Made by a program: the position numbers and the translations under genes. The notes under the pieces were generated by a model that worked only from the letters and a program-made list of their open reading frames with translations, was not told where the DNA came from and ran no database searches. A stretch of DNA of 64,000 bases from Sphingomonadales bacterium (GTDB lineage: Bacteria; Pseudomonadota; Alphaproteobacteria; Sphingomonadales; Sphingomonadaceae), in NCBI GenBank assembly GCA_025352685.1, contig JANXSN010000053.1, positions 53,364 to 117,363 of the forward strand. The letters run 5' to 3'. Positions 9,082-18,264 of this stretch are shown here, one piece after another. Positions within the stretch are counted from its first letter, which is position 1. Every line of letters starts with the position of its first letter.

Positions 9082-9669
9082 ATGGAGATTCGCGTTTCGG
9101 GACATCAGGTCGCCACCGGCGCTGCGTTGCGAACACATGTCGACACGCGCATGCAGGGGATGGCAAATAAATATTTTGCTCGTGCAATCGGTGCCAACGT
9201 GACGTTGGGTAAAGGGCCGCATGACAATGGTTTTTCATGCGATATCGTCGCTCATGTCATGCACGGGGTGATCCTGAAAGGGAGCGGCACCGCGATGGAA
9301 GCGCATCCCGCTTTCGACGCAGCCGCAGAAAAGATCGAGCGCCAGTTGCGCCGCTATATGCGACGGCTCAAAGATCATACCGGGCCCGCTGTTTCCGCCG
9401 ATGACGCCGTGTCCCAAGCCGTTTTGGACAATGCACGTTATACCGTGTTTGAGGCCGAGGAAACCGACGAAGAGGCTTCGGATCACCCCGTTGTTGTTGC
9501 CGAAACCCGAGTCGACGTACCCGACGCCAGCGTGTCGGACGCGGTCATGATGCTCGACTTGCGCAACACGAACGCGCTGTTGTTCAAAAACGCGGGAACC
9601 GGGGCATTCAACATGGTCTATCGACGCGGCGATGGCACCATTGGCTGGGTGGAGCCCTTGCGTAACTGA
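9082..9669 (+). CDS. hpf: Ribosome hibernation-promoting factor, long form
   Basis: Binds the small ribosomal subunit and drives 100S dimer formation in stationary phase. The start at 9082 follows a good ribosome site (AAGGAGA) by seven bases. The N-terminal S30AE fold covers residues 1-100. The C-terminal long-form dimerisation domain is marked by LLFKNAGTGAFNMVYRR near residues 167-183. The length of 195 is right for long HPF. Pairing with ptsN is the conserved hpf-ptsN arrangement; no rpoN is seen here. Confidence 0.93.
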   Translation: MEIRVSGHQVATGAALRTHVDTRMQGMANKYFARAIGANVTLGKGPHDNGFSCDIVAHVMHGVILKGSGTAMEAHPAFDAAAEKIERQLRRYMRRLKDHTGPAVSADDAVSQAVLDNARYTVFEAEETDEEASDHPVVVAETRVDVPDASVSDAVMMLDLRNTNALLFKNAGTGAFNMVYRRGDGTIGWVEPLRN

Positions 9670-9717
9670 GCATTCTGCGAAAAGGGGCGCGTCGATACGT
9701 CTTTATCCGGATCAAAA

Positions 9718-10185
9718 ATGACCGAATTGTCACAATTTTTCGCACCCGGCGCGATGGTAGTTGCTCTACCTGTTTCGGGAAAAAAGCCTTTGTTCCAAGC
9801 ACTCGGCGCGATTGCTGAACGCGTTTACGCTATCGATCAACTCAAGGTCATCGAACGCCTGACCGAGCGTGAGCGACTCGGGTCAACCGGTTTTGGTGGC
9901 GGGGTCGCGATCCCGCACGGTAAAATTGACGGGATCGATCACGTCGTTGCCGTGTTTGCTCAGCTCGCGCAGCCCATCGATTTTGCTGCAGTTGACGACA
10001 TGCCGGTAGACTTGGTGTTCATGCTCTTGTCACCGGTCGATGCGGGCGCTGATCACCTGAAGGCGCTGGCGCAGGTCAGTCGTGCGCTGCGCGACCGGAC
10101 CTTTGTCGCCAAACTCCGCGGTGCGGCGTCCGACGACGCGTTGGCGGTGCTGTTCGAAGGCGGCGAAGCGCGGGATGCCGCCTGA
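9718..10185 (+). CDS. ptsN: PTS IIA-like nitrogen-regulatory protein PtsN (EIIA-Ntr)
   Basis: Phosphorylatable regulator of the nitrogen phosphotransferase chain, affecting potassium uptake and stress or nitrogen control. The 155 residues match the mannitol/fructose IIA fold. The phospho-accepting His is at residue 67 in GGGVAIPHGKIDG, after the conserved LTERERLGSTGFGGG. It lies 48 bases downstream of hpf and overlaps the thioesterase gene by 11 bases. Confidence 0.95.
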   Translation: MTELSQFFAPGAMVVALPVSGKKPLFQALGAIAERVYAIDQLKVIERLTERERLGSTGFGGGVAIPHGKIDGIDHVVAVFAQLAQPIDFAAVDDMPVDLVFMLLSPVDAGADHLKALAQVSRALRDRTFVAKLRGAASDDALAVLFEGGEARDAA

Positions 10186-10636
10186 TTTGGTAACACCCGG
10201 CGCGGCGGCCCACCATCGTGCCCTCGAATCGCTTTATCGCGCCGCACCGATCAACCTTCTTTTCCCCTCTACGCTGGACATCACGGGGGAAGGCTTGGCG
10301 ACAATCCGGTTTGAGGTCGGAGAATCAGCCTACCATGCGGGAGGAGCGGTTCACGGTACGGCTTATTTTAAAATGCTTGATGATGCGGCCTTTTATGCAG
10401 CCAACAGCTTGGTTTCTGACCGTTTTTTGCTGACGACCGCATTCAATTTGCTATTCACCAAGCCGCTGAAAAGGGGACCCGTTTTTGCCGAAGGGCGATG
10501 GGTCAGCGGAAGGCGCCGGGTCTTCATCGCCGAGGCGCGGCTGATTGATGCCAATGGTGATGAAGCTGCACGGGGAACCGGCACGTTCATGCGGTCTCAG
10601 ATCGCGCTTTCGACGCTTCCTGGCTATGCAAGATGA
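10175..10636 (+). CDS. PaaI-type hotdog-fold thioesterase
   Basis: A 153-residue hotdog-fold protein. The start chosen is the ATG at 10175 overlapping ptsN. The YHAGGAVHGTAYFKMLDDAA stretch is the hotdog helix with the HGG/HG-type active-site region, and LLFTKPLKRGPVFAEGRWVS follows. Such proteins hydrolyse acyl-CoA or aryl-CoA thioesters; the substrate here is unknown. It overlaps the next gene by four bases. Confidence 0.85.
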   Translation: MPPDLVTPGAAAHHRALESLYRAAPINLLFPSTLDITGEGLATIRFEVGESAYHAGGAVHGTAYFKMLDDAAFYAANSLVSDRFLLTTAFNLLFTKPLKRGPVFAEGRWVSGRRRVFIAEARLIDANGDEAARGTGTFMRSQIALSTLPGYAR

Positions 10637-10977
10637 TGACGCCTCGCCTCACGAGCGCGATGCTGGTCTCGGCGCTGGTCCGACGTGTGGGTCTGGCGGG
10701 CGGCAATGCCGTTGTCGTCGCACGAGGTGATCCGACGGCAGGTTCGGTGTTGTTGATCTGCCTCGAAAAGGGCATTCGAACCGCGTTTCGCGAACAGGTG
10801 CTTGATGCCAGTGGTCGTTACGAATGGTCTGCAGTTGGTCCTGGGCCTCACGCAGAGTCTCCCGAGGTTGACGCGTGGCAGGCGCGCCGTCGTCAACGCG
10901 ACCCTGATTTGTGGATCGTCGAACTGGACATCGCGAATGCGGAACGCTTCGCCGCCGAAATGAACAACGGCAGTTGA
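10633..10977 (+). CDS. DUF1491 family protein
   Basis: A 114-residue protein beginning MMTPRLTSAMLVSALVRRVG, with GGNAVVVARGDPTAGSVLL and a C-terminal RDPDLWIVELDIANAERF. These are features of DUF1491, a small alphaproteobacterial family of unknown function. There is no signal peptide or membrane helix. It is translationally coupled to the thioesterase (ATGA). Confidence 0.88.
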   Translation: MMTPRLTSAMLVSALVRRVGLAGGNAVVVARGDPTAGSVLLICLEKGIRTAFREQVLDASGRYEWSAVGPGPHAESPEVDAWQARRRQRDPDLWIVELDIANAERFAAEMNNGS

Positions 10978-11148
10978 CTTTGTGCACCGCAACAAATTAG
11001 GCGAGATTCACTGAAAACGCGCTGTCGTGTTGTACCGATCTGCAATGTAAGTGGACGGAAACGCGCCGATCGCAGTCGGAGAGGTGACCGGGGCATATTT
11101 GTTGTCGCCCGGCTTTTTGGTCGCCTAGCCGCATAATGCAGATTATTA

Positions 11149-11778
11149 ATGTTCGATTTTTTTCGGGTTGCAGGTCTTGCGACCCTGGCTCTGGGTGCCG
11201 CCGGTGCTTCGGGCGAAATGCCGGTGACCTCGCCCACCACTTATGCTGTTCCAGCAGTTATCACCGAATCCCTTCCGTCCTTGCCCGCTGTTCTCCCGTT
11301 GCCGCAAGATGTCCGGCCGAAAGCCGTAGACGAGTCGACGATATCAAGTTCCTCCGAGCCGCGTATCGAGTCGCTTGCTGCTCTGGTTAACCAATATGCC
11401 GCAACCGAAGCTGTTGACCGCGAGCAGAATTGTCTCGCGGGTGCGATTTACTTCGAATCCAAGGGAGAACCGCTCGACGGCCAGCTCGCGGTGGCACGTG
11501 TTATTTTGAACCGTGCGCAGTCGGGACGTTTTGCATCGACGACATGCGGTGTCGTTTTTCAGCGCGGTCAATTCTCTTTTGTGCGTGGCGGATCGATCCC
11601 GTCGGTTTCTCACGCCAGCAACAATTGGCGGACGGCGGTTGCAATCGCTAAAATTGCGCAAGACGACTTGTGGGAATCGACGACTGACGACGCGCTCTAT
11701 TTTCACGCACGCCGCGTCGCACCCGGATGGCGCATGGCGCGCGTCGGCGCGATCGGCAACCACGTCTTTTACCGCTGA
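11149..11778 (+). CDS. Cell wall hydrolase, SleB/CwlJ-like
   Basis: Exported peptidoglycan hydrolase of the Hydrolase_2 (SleB) family. Residues 1-24 form a signal peptide. A low-complexity linker runs to about residue 85. The catalytic domain begins REQNCLAGAIYFESKGEPLD, where the Glu after YF is the presumed catalytic residue, and continues through LAVARVILNRAQSGRF to the C-terminus. Bacteria of this group do not sporulate, so a role in wall turnover is likely. The gene stands alone between the DUF1491 and MmcB genes. Confidence 0.88.
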   Translation: MFDFFRVAGLATLALGAAGASGEMPVTSPTTYAVPAVITESLPSLPAVLPLPQDVRPKAVDESTISSSSEPRIESLAALVNQYAATEAVDREQNCLAGAIYFESKGEPLDGQLAVARVILNRAQSGRFASTTCGVVFQRGQFSFVRGGSIPSVSHASNNWRTAVAIAKIAQDDLWESTTDDALYFHARRVAPGWRMARVGAIGNHVFYR

Positions 11779-11818
11779 CCCTACTTGCACCGTTCTTGTC
11801 TTGTTCTAAGCTGGGTCA

Positions 11819-12301
11819 ATGGAAGTGCTCGTTCAACCAACCGGAGCGGATCGTCTCGTCGCTGCCGATGTCGCCCGCGGGACGACGCGGATGCTCGCCC
11901 GCGAGGATTGCCTAGCCGTTGCTGAGGTCGCACTCGGCAATAACCGCCGTGCCGACCTAATGGGCTTGTGTCCCAAGGGCTTGGTGACGATCGTGGAAGT
12001 AAAGATCTCGCGGGCTGATTTACTCGGCGACGCTAAATGGACTGACTATCTCAATTATTGCGACAGGTTTTTCTGGGCGATCCCTGTCGGTTTTGATGTT
12101 GCGCTGCTCGATCGGCCTGAACTGTTGCCTGAACGCGCCGGAGTGATCGTCGCTGACCGTTATGATGCCGCGATTATCCGCCAGCCCATACCCGTGCCAC
12201 TTGCTGCCTCGCGCCGGCGCGCCGAAACGCTGCGCTTTGCCCGGCGTGCCGCCCGTCGGTTGATCGGCGAGGTCGACGATCAGACCTTATCGATGCGTTA
12301 G
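11819..12301 (+). CDS. mmcB: MmcB family DNA repair protein
   Basis: A 160-residue protein of the MmcB family, described in Caulobacter as a DNA-damage-inducible repair protein with a PD-(D/E)XK-like nuclease fold. The core NRRADLMGLCPKG followed by VTIVEVKISRADLLGDAKW holds the Asp and ExK residues of that fold. The C-terminus is Arg-rich. No clear LexA site was found upstream. It converges with the ankyrin-repeat gene, which begins the base after its stop. Confidence 0.87.
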   Translation: MEVLVQPTGADRLVAADVARGTTRMLAREDCLAVAEVALGNNRRADLMGLCPKGLVTIVEVKISRADLLGDAKWTDYLNYCDRFFWAIPVGFDVALLDRPELLPERAGVIVADRYDAAIIRQPIPVPLAASRRRAETLRFARRAARRLIGEVDDQTLSMR

Positions 12302-12892
12302 TTAATGCGGGCCCTGAACAGGCTTGGTCAAAGCGGGCTTGGCTGCATCCATTTCTTTCAACAGCGCTGTCAGTCTTGCATCGCGTTTCGCCAAGTCGCG
12401 TGGTGAAAAACCCGCATTGTCGGCACGAGCTGGGTTTGCTCCCGCAGCCAAGAGTAAGCGCACCGTTGCGACGTCGTTGTTCTGAACCGCTTTGCTTAGG
12501 GCCGTTTCGCCGTTGCTGTTGGCGATATCGACGCTCGCGCTTCGTCCGAGCAAGATTTGCACCCCTTCGGCCCAGCGCAATTCCGTCGCAATCAGCAGCG
12601 GTGTTTTTCCCTGCACGTCGCGCAAATTCGGGTTTGCCCCTCGTTGCAGTAGAAATCCGAGCCAAACCAGGTCACGCCCCGAGGTGACGATATGGAGCGC
12701 TGTTTCGCTTGACGCGCCGTCTCGAGTGTTGACGATCACGGTGCCGGGTTTGTTCAGCAGGTCGGTGACTTTGACCCCATCACGATCGCGCACTGCCTTC
12801 AAAAAGTTGAAGCTGTCAGAAAATTGCGCGTTAGCAACCGTCGGCGCGCTCATGGCGACAATCAAAGCAGGAATCAGGTAGCGGTTGTTCAT
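12302..12892 (-). CDS. Ankyrin repeat protein, exported
   Basis: A 196-residue protein with a signal peptide ending near VANA (residues 1-22), then about four ankyrin repeats. These show the TALH, TPLLIATELRWAEGVQILL and ETALSKAVQNNDVATVRLLL patterns between residues 60 and 165. The C-terminus is Lys/Pro-rich. Periplasmic protein-protein interaction is the likely role, with no partner visible. It is divergent from the SCO1-like gene and converges on mmcB. Confidence 0.88.
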   Translation of the reverse strand: MNNRYLIPALIVAMSAPTVANAQFSDSFNFLKAVRDRDGVKVTDLLNKPGTVIVNTRDGASSETALHIVTSGRDLVWLGFLLQRGANPNLRDVQGKTPLLIATELRWAEGVQILLGRSASVDIANSNGETALSKAVQNNDVATVRLLLAAGANPARADNAGFSPRDLAKRDARLTALLKEMDAAKPALTKPVQGPH

Positions 12893-12956
12893 GGAAACCC
12901 CAAAGTCTTGGCGTACTATCTTGCGGTTGCGGCGTTAACAACGCAAGGCTGAGTGA

Positions 12957-13535
12957 ATGATGAACCTGCGCCTTTCGCTCATGCCGCTTTTGTTTCTCGT
13001 CGCCTGCCAGGAAACGAGTGCTGTGCCGCCGCTCGCGGGGGCAAGTATTGGGGGGCCGTTTACACTTGTTGATCAGAACGGACAGTCGCGCTCGGATCGC
13101 GATTTTACGGGAAAATACCGGATCATGTATTTTGGCTATACCTTTTGCCCAGACGTCTGCCCGGTCGACGTTGCGCATATCGCAGCAGGTTATCGAGCTT
13201 TCGCAAAGGTTGACCCGGCACGCGCCGCGCGTGTGGTGCCAATCTTTGTGACTGTCGATCCGGAACGCGATACGCCCGCGGTTCTCAAACAGTTTACAGC
13301 GGCGTTCGACCCCTCGCTCATCGGTCTCACTGGTACATCTGTGCAAATTGCCGCTGTAACCAAGGCCTACGGCGTTCCCGTCCAGATCAACAAAAGGCCG
13401 GGCAACGCAGCTTATCTGGTCGACCACGGCCGCGCGACCTATTTGATGGGTCCCGATAACAAACCTATTGCGCTGTTGTCTCAGGACGCCACGCCCGAGG
13501 TGATTGCCAGTGAGCTGAAAAAATGGGTGAGGTAA
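12957..13535 (+). CDS. SCO1/SenC family copper chaperone, lipoprotein
   Basis: Thioredoxin-fold protein that delivers copper to the CuA centre of cytochrome c oxidase. Residues 1-17 are a lipoprotein signal with lipobox LVAC. The copper-binding FCPDVCP motif is near residue 65, VTVDPERDTP near residue 100, and the partner His is in AYLVDHGRATYL. The length is 192. It overlaps the YcgN gene by 13 bases. Confidence 0.92.
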   Translation: MMNLRLSLMPLLFLVACQETSAVPPLAGASIGGPFTLVDQNGQSRSDRDFTGKYRIMYFGYTFCPDVCPVDVAHIAAGYRAFAKVDPARAARVVPIFVTVDPERDTPAVLKQFTAAFDPSLIGLTGTSVQIAAVTKAYGVPVQINKRPGNAAYLVDHGRATYLMGPDNKPIALLSQDATPEVIASELKKWVR

Positions 13536-13966
13536 CCGGCAATTTCTGGGAAGATGTTCCGCTCGAAAAGCTCGATCGAGGTCAGTGGGAAGCTTTGTGC
13601 GATGGCTGTGGCAAGTGTTGCCTCCACAAACTCGAGGACGAGGAAACGGGCGAGCTGTTCGCGACCAACGTTGCTTGTAAATTGTTGGACAGGCGTTCGG
13701 CACGGTGTTCGGATTACCGTAACCGCCACGCTTATGTGCCCGATTGCATCCGGTTGACCCCGGCCAAGCTTCTCGAGCTCGATTGGTTACCTGTTTCCTG
13801 CGCGTATCGGCTGCGCGCCGAGGACAAGCCATTGCCGGTGTGGCACCATTTGATAAGTGGCGACCGTGACAGCGTCCACCGCGCTGGCATGTCGGTGCGC
13901 GGCTGGACAATAAGCGAGAACGATGCGGGCGATCTGGAATATCATCTCACCGACCGGATCGTCTGA
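13523..13966 (+). CDS. YcgN family cysteine-cluster protein (UPF0260)
   Basis: A 147-residue protein with the UPF0260 cysteine cluster LCDGCGKCCLHKL at residues 26-38 and two later cysteine groups (CSDYRNRHAYVPDC and SCAYRLR). It probably binds a metal or iron-sulphur centre through these cysteines; no function is established. It overlaps the SCO1-like gene before it and the metalloprotease gene after it. Confidence 0.92.
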   Translation: MGEVTGNFWEDVPLEKLDRGQWEALCDGCGKCCLHKLEDEETGELFATNVACKLLDRRSARCSDYRNRHAYVPDCIRLTPAKLLELDWLPVSCAYRLRAEDKPLPVWHHLISGDRDSVHRAGMSVRGWTISENDAGDLEYHLTDRIV

Positions 13967-14675
13967 CGCCGGCGCCTTCCCGCCGTTTATCGGCGGCGGG
14001 CGCACGCGGGTCCTGACGATTGTGCGGCGGGCACAGGCGCGCGGGATGAAGCTCAGCGTCGATCCGCGCGACGCGACCGTGCGGCTAACGCTGGGTAGCC
14101 GCGCGCCGTTGAAACCCGCGCTCGGCTGGGCGGCCGAAAAACGGGACTGGGTCGAGGCCGAACTTGCGCGTCTGCCGCAGCCGCACCCGATCATGCCCGA
14201 TTCCGAATTTAGGCTCGGCGACGATCGAATCAGTATCGACTGGAACCCAGCCTATCCGCGCCGTATCGTGCTGGCCGACGGCGTATTGCGGGTGGGCGGG
14301 CTATGCGATGGCTTGTCCTTGCGCGTGCTGCGGTTCTTGCGTGCTCATTCCCTGAGCGTTCTGACCGCTGAAACCCGCGCGTTGGCTCAAAGCCATGGCA
14401 TTAGCGTGGGAGCGGTCGGTGTTGGCGACCCCAAGGGACGGTGGGGTAGCTGTGCGTCTTCGGGCGACATCCGTTATAGCTGGCGACTTATATTGGCGCC
14501 GGTTCACGTCCGTCAGGCGACGATTGCGCATGAAGTCGCGCACCGCGTGCACATGAATCACGGCGCAGAGTTTCACGGATTGGTCACACATTTGAACGGT
14601 TCCGACCCCAGTCCAGCCCGCCGTTGGTTGCGGGCGCATGGGACTGCGCTTCACTGGTTCGGGCGCGATCGCTAG
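13923..14675 (+). CDS. YgjP-like zinc metallopeptidase (DUF45/SprT-type)
   Basis: A 250-residue protein of the YgjP family. The zinc motif HEVAHRVHMNHGAEFH shows HExxH with a third His downstream, near residues 201-216. The preceding GRWGSCASSGDIRYSWRLI is the family signature. The start at 13923 overlaps the YcgN gene by 44 bases; a later GTG start is possible but would cut the first strand. Substrate is unknown. Confidence 0.88.
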   Translation: MRAIWNIISPTGSSDAGAFPPFIGGGRTRVLTIVRRAQARGMKLSVDPRDATVRLTLGSRAPLKPALGWAAEKRDWVEAELARLPQPHPIMPDSEFRLGDDRISIDWNPAYPRRIVLADGVLRVGGLCDGLSLRVLRFLRAHSLSVLTAETRALAQSHGISVGAVGVGDPKGRWGSCASSGDIRYSWRLILAPVHVRQATIAHEVAHRVHMNHGAEFHGLVTHLNGSDPSPARRWLRAHGTALHWFGRDR

Positions 14676-14681
14676 CAAGAC

Positions 14682-16745
14682 CTAGTTAGGGCGCGTCTGG
14701 CTGTTGCCTGGTTGGACGGGGCGCGGTGTCCGTGAATTGCGGCCGAGCGCGTCGTCGATCCATTTCTGATCCAGCCGAGGTGGCGGATTCGTATCGGGGC
14801 TTTCCAACCGGGTTTCGCTCGATTGATCCATGGGGTCTGGCTCTGCCGCTTGTCCGCTGCCATCGGGAGCCGTCGCGTCGTCCGCATTGCCGAAATAAGC
14901 CTCTTGATCGGGTTCAAGCTGCCATTCAGGCAACGTCACGTCAGTCTGAAACTTCTCGATCGGCCGTTTGGCGACGGCCACTGTCATGAACTGTGCAAAG
15001 GCACGCGCGGGATTACGCCCACCCTGCAGGCCGGGCACCGGCTTATTGTCGTCACGGCCCATCCAGACGCCCGTCGTAATCCCGCTCGAAAAGCCAAGGA
15101 ACCAACCGTCCTTGTTCGATGTCGTTGTCCCTGTCTTGCCCGCGACCGGGCGCCCGATCTGGGCTGCCTTGGCGGTTCCCGTGTTCACCGCCGTCTGCAA
15201 AAGATCGATCATCTGTGCCGCTACCTGAGGTGCGACCAGAACATGGCTCGTATCAGCGCGGTGTTCGTAGAGAACGTCCCCTGTTGCTGTCGTCACCTTG
15301 GTGATGCCGTAGGGCGCAATGGCAATCCCGTTGCCGCCGACCGAGGCGAATGCCCGTGTCATGTCGATCAAACGGACGTCGGACGTACCCAGCACCATCG
15401 AAGGGTTCGTGTTGATCGGCGTGGTGATGCCAAAGCGGCGCGCCATGTCGGCAATCGCGCCGGTCCCGACTTCAGCTCCTAATTGTGCAGCGATGGTGTT
15501 GACTGAATAGGCAAAGGCAGTGCGCAGGGTCATTTCCCCGGCGAATTTACGGGACGAATTGCGCGGCCTCCAGCCAGCGATATCGACTTCCTTATCGACC
15601 ATCATGTCGGCAGCGGTATGTCCGGCCTCGAGAGCGGCGAGATAGACGAAAAGCTTGAACGCCGAGCCGGGTTGGCGGACGGCCTGTGTCGCCCTGTTGT
15701 AGATCGACCCGACATAATCCTTACCGCCCACCATAGCGCGGACCGCACCATCACGATCGAGCGAGACCAGAGCCCCTTGTGTTCCGTCGGGCGTATTTGC
15801 AACGATTGCCGCGTCGGCCGCGCGCTGCATATTGAGGTCGAGCGTCGTCCATACATCGATGGGCCCGTTCGTCGCGTCGATCATCGTGTCGAGCTGGGGT
15901 AGCGCCCAGTCAGTGAAGTAGCGGACGCTGTTTTGTTGAGGTTCAGGAGCAAAGACGATCTTGTCGGGCGCCGCATCGGCAGCCTGCTCGGCTGTAATAA
16001 CGCCCTGGTCGCGCATCACTATAAGCACTACACCGGCGCGACCGATCGCTGCCTGAGCATCGGCGGTCGGCGAATAGTTTGACGGTGCCTTGACCAGACC
16101 CGAAATCACAGCTGCTTCGCCCAGCGACAATCGATCGGCAGGGTGACCGAAGAACTTGCGGCTCGCGGCATCAACCCCATAGGCCCCGCCGCCGAAATAA
16201 ACGCGGTTGAGATAGAGTTCGAGGATCTGGTCCTTGGAGAATTTGCGCTCCAGCGCGAGCGCCAGAATGATTTCGCGAATTTTGCGAGTCCAGGTCTTGT
16301 CGTTGGTCAGAAAGACGTTGCGTGCAAGCTGCTGGGTGATCGTCGATCCCCCCTGGGTAAACCGACCTTTGATGGCGCGCACGTAGAACGATCGGACGAT
16401 GCCAACCGGATCGACGCCGAGATGATTGTGGAACCGACGATCCTCAACGGCGACCATCGCTGTTTTCATGGTTGCGGGCAGCTGGCCGTAGTCGAGCCAT
16501 TGGCCATAACTCGGGCCCATTGACACGAGCACCGTGCCGTCGGCCGCATGGACCCGGATCATCTGGCCGTTCGGGGAAGATTTGAGGTCCGAAAAACTAG
16601 GCAATGTCGAATAGGCCACCGATACGGCAATGACGAGGCTAATCAACGAAAAGAGGGTCGCGACCAGCCCGGTCCGGACGATGCGTCGCGCCCAGCCTTT
16701 CCACCGGCCGGCGCGAGGAGAGGGATCGGGGGAACGCGCAACCAT
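14682..16745 (-). CDS. Class A penicillin-binding protein (PBP1A-type)
   Basis: Bifunctional peptidoglycan glycosyltransferase and transpeptidase. One membrane helix lies at residues 25-46. The glycosyltransferase domain carries EDRRFHNHLG (Glu 101) and GGSTITQQLARN. The transpeptidase has SAFK (Ser 361), SVN (414-416) and KTGT (537-540). A Pro/Asp-rich tail of about 70 residues closes the 687-residue protein. All catalytic motifs are intact. It converges with the metalloprotease gene. Confidence 0.96.
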   Translation of the reverse strand: MVARSPDPSPRAGRWKGWARRIVRTGLVATLFSLISLVIAVSVAYSTLPSFSDLKSSPNGQMIRVHAADGTVLVSMGPSYGQWLDYGQLPATMKTAMVAVEDRRFHNHLGVDPVGIVRSFYVRAIKGRFTQGGSTITQQLARNVFLTNDKTWTRKIREIILALALERKFSKDQILELYLNRVYFGGGAYGVDAASRKFFGHPADRLSLGEAAVISGLVKAPSNYSPTADAQAAIGRAGVVLIVMRDQGVITAEQAADAAPDKIVFAPEPQQNSVRYFTDWALPQLDTMIDATNGPIDVWTTLDLNMQRAADAAIVANTPDGTQGALVSLDRDGAVRAMVGGKDYVGSIYNRATQAVRQPGSAFKLFVYLAALEAGHTAADMMVDKEVDIAGWRPRNSSRKFAGEMTLRTAFAYSVNTIAAQLGAEVGTGAIADMARRFGITTPINTNPSMVLGTSDVRLIDMTRAFASVGGNGIAIAPYGITKVTTATGDVLYEHRADTSHVLVAPQVAAQMIDLLQTAVNTGTAKAAQIGRPVAGKTGTTTSNKDGWFLGFSSGITTGVWMGRDDNKPVPGLQGGRNPARAFAQFMTVAVAKRPIEKFQTDVTLPEWQLEPDQEAYFGNADDATAPDGSGQAAEPDPMDQSSETRLESPDTNPPPRLDQKWIDDALGRNSRTPRPVQPGNSQTRPN

Positions 16746-17181
16746 TGGTGTCGGCCGACTACGCGCTAACGCTGCGGGTCACAAGCGTCGCTTCCCGAGC
16801 CCCGTCATTGGCCTTCGCACTCGACCGCGGTGCCACCCAGGCGATCGTGAAGGTCGGCGCCGGGGGCGCGGGGAAAGACGCCGTCAGCCTGCGACACCGG
16901 GGATAGAAATCCTTCGATGCCAACCCTGTCTCTGCTGACGGCGTACTCGTCGACGACGGCATCGCAGTAGGCCGGCTTCGAGCGATTGAGCTCACCGTGT
17001 CCGACCCATATTTAGCGTCGCGCTGGGCCTTTTAGACTGGTGCGCCTGGCGCAACGTTATGCGGCTCCCATTTTGTTTTTGTCGTGGACGCCGACGGTGC
17101 GTGTGGCCGCGCCCTTTAGCGAGACGTCGGATCTCTCGGTCGATACGCGCCGGCACGAGAGGGATGCGACGGCCATCCGCT
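16746..17181. other. Non-coding gap of 436 bases, possible decayed ORF
   Basis: No convincing gene. On the minus strand one frame gives a protein-like stretch (about 16,810-17,010) without an acceptable start codon, so it may be a remnant. A promoter for the penicillin-binding protein should lie near its left end. I found no terminator hairpin or RNA. Confidence 0.4.
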
Positions 17182-18264
17182 TTAATCGCCGATTCGCGTC
17201 ATCCGCGCTGCAAACCCGGCAAGTGCTGGCAAGGCGTTCAATAGGGGCAGAGCTAGGCGCACGACTGTGGGCCGCTCTGCCTGACGCCACAAAAATCCCG
17301 CCATGGCCACCGGGAGACGCGTGCGGGCTGCAAGTTCACGCTGAAAGGCCGGGGCGGCCGCCGCCCCTCCACTCAGGAATGCCCTTGCTGCTAGGGTGCC
17401 GCTGGCGATGGCAATGCCCATTCCCTCGCCAGCGAGCGAGGGGATTACGGCAGCCTGGTCGCCCAGCCGAAAGATACCGGGCACGGTTTCCAGTGCGCGC
17501 CAGCCATAGGGAACAGCGCCAATCGCGTCGGTCGGCGTGCCCTCGGCGAGAAATGCTAGCCGTTCACCGAGTAGCGGATGCGCCAAGGCCAGTTCATGCA
17601 AGAGCATCGCCGGGTTACCCTCGGCCTCGGTTAGCCGCGATTTGCGCAGCGCCATGCAAAGGTTCGCACTACCGTCTTCTTGCAGCAAGAGCCCCGCGTA
17701 GCCGCCCGCAAACAGGTGTAGCTCGATGGTGTGGTGGAGCATTTGGCGAAGTGCGGGGTGCGGGGCGATGCGAATGCGGAGGCCCAGCGGTGCATCGCCA
17801 TCAGGCTTTGGCCGGGAAAGTCCGCGTACCTCATGCTTGCCAACCGCGAGGAACAGCGCGTCAGGGGTGAAGGTCTGACCTTCGGTATGGACGACGCCGT
17901 CGGCATGACTACGGACGGTCACGCCGCGCTCGAGCGCCGCCCCGGCGCTCAGCGCCACGCGCTGCATCGCTGTATCGAGACAATGCCGTGAGACGCCGAC
18001 GGCCGGCGCCGGCAGCTGCGCCGTCACGATACGTTTGCCCGACATGATCCGCACCTGTGTAATCGGGTGCGCTTTGAGGCCCACGATACCAAGCGTTTCT
18101 AATTGCCTCAGCGATTGCCAGCTGAGAAACCCGCCGCACAGGGCATCGCCCGTTTCGCGCGTTTTTTCGATGACGATCGGCTTTGCTCCTGCCCGAGCGA
18201 GCGCAATCGCAGCGGCGCAGCCCGCTGGTCCTGCGCCGAGGATCAGCGGAATTTCGCGACGCAT
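17182..18264 (-). CDS. FAD-dependent oxidoreductase (geranylgeranyl reductase/monooxygenase-like)
   Basis: Starting at the ATG at 18264 (MRREIPLILGAGPAGCAAAI), the 360-residue protein has an N-terminal FAD-binding GxGxxG, an internal SRHCLDTAMQRVA segment, and a C-terminal FAD motif RLGDQAAVIPSLAGEGMGIA. This is the layout of group A flavoprotein monooxygenases and geranylgeranyl reductases. It follows a methyltransferase and a type III polyketide synthase, overlapping the former by 22 bases. That context suggests it hydroxylates or reduces the polyketide product. A longer upstream reading runs through the methyltransferase gene in another frame and is rejected. Confidence 0.85.
   Translation of the reverse strand: MRREIPLILGAGPAGCAAAIALARAGAKPIVIEKTRETGDALCGGFLSWQSLRQLETLGIVGLKAHPITQVRIMSGKRIVTAQLPAPAVGVSRHCLDTAMQRVALSAGAALERGVTVRSHADGVVHTEGQTFTPDALFLAVGKHEVRGLSRPKPDGDAPLGLRIRIAPHPALRQMLHHTIELHLFAGGYAGLLLQEDGSANLCMALRKSRLTEAEGNPAMLLHELALAHPLLGERLAFLAEGTPTDAIGAVPYGWRALETVPGIFRLGDQAAVIPSLAGEGMGIAIASGTLAARAFLSGGAAAAPAFQRELAARTRLPVAMAGFLWRQAERPTVVRLALPLLNALPALAGFAARMTRIGD

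Noticed and set aside
12831-13910. A 359-residue minus-strand frame opposite the SCO1-like and YcgN genes
   Set aside because: Both genes on the plus strand have clear family motifs, so this frame is antisense noise.
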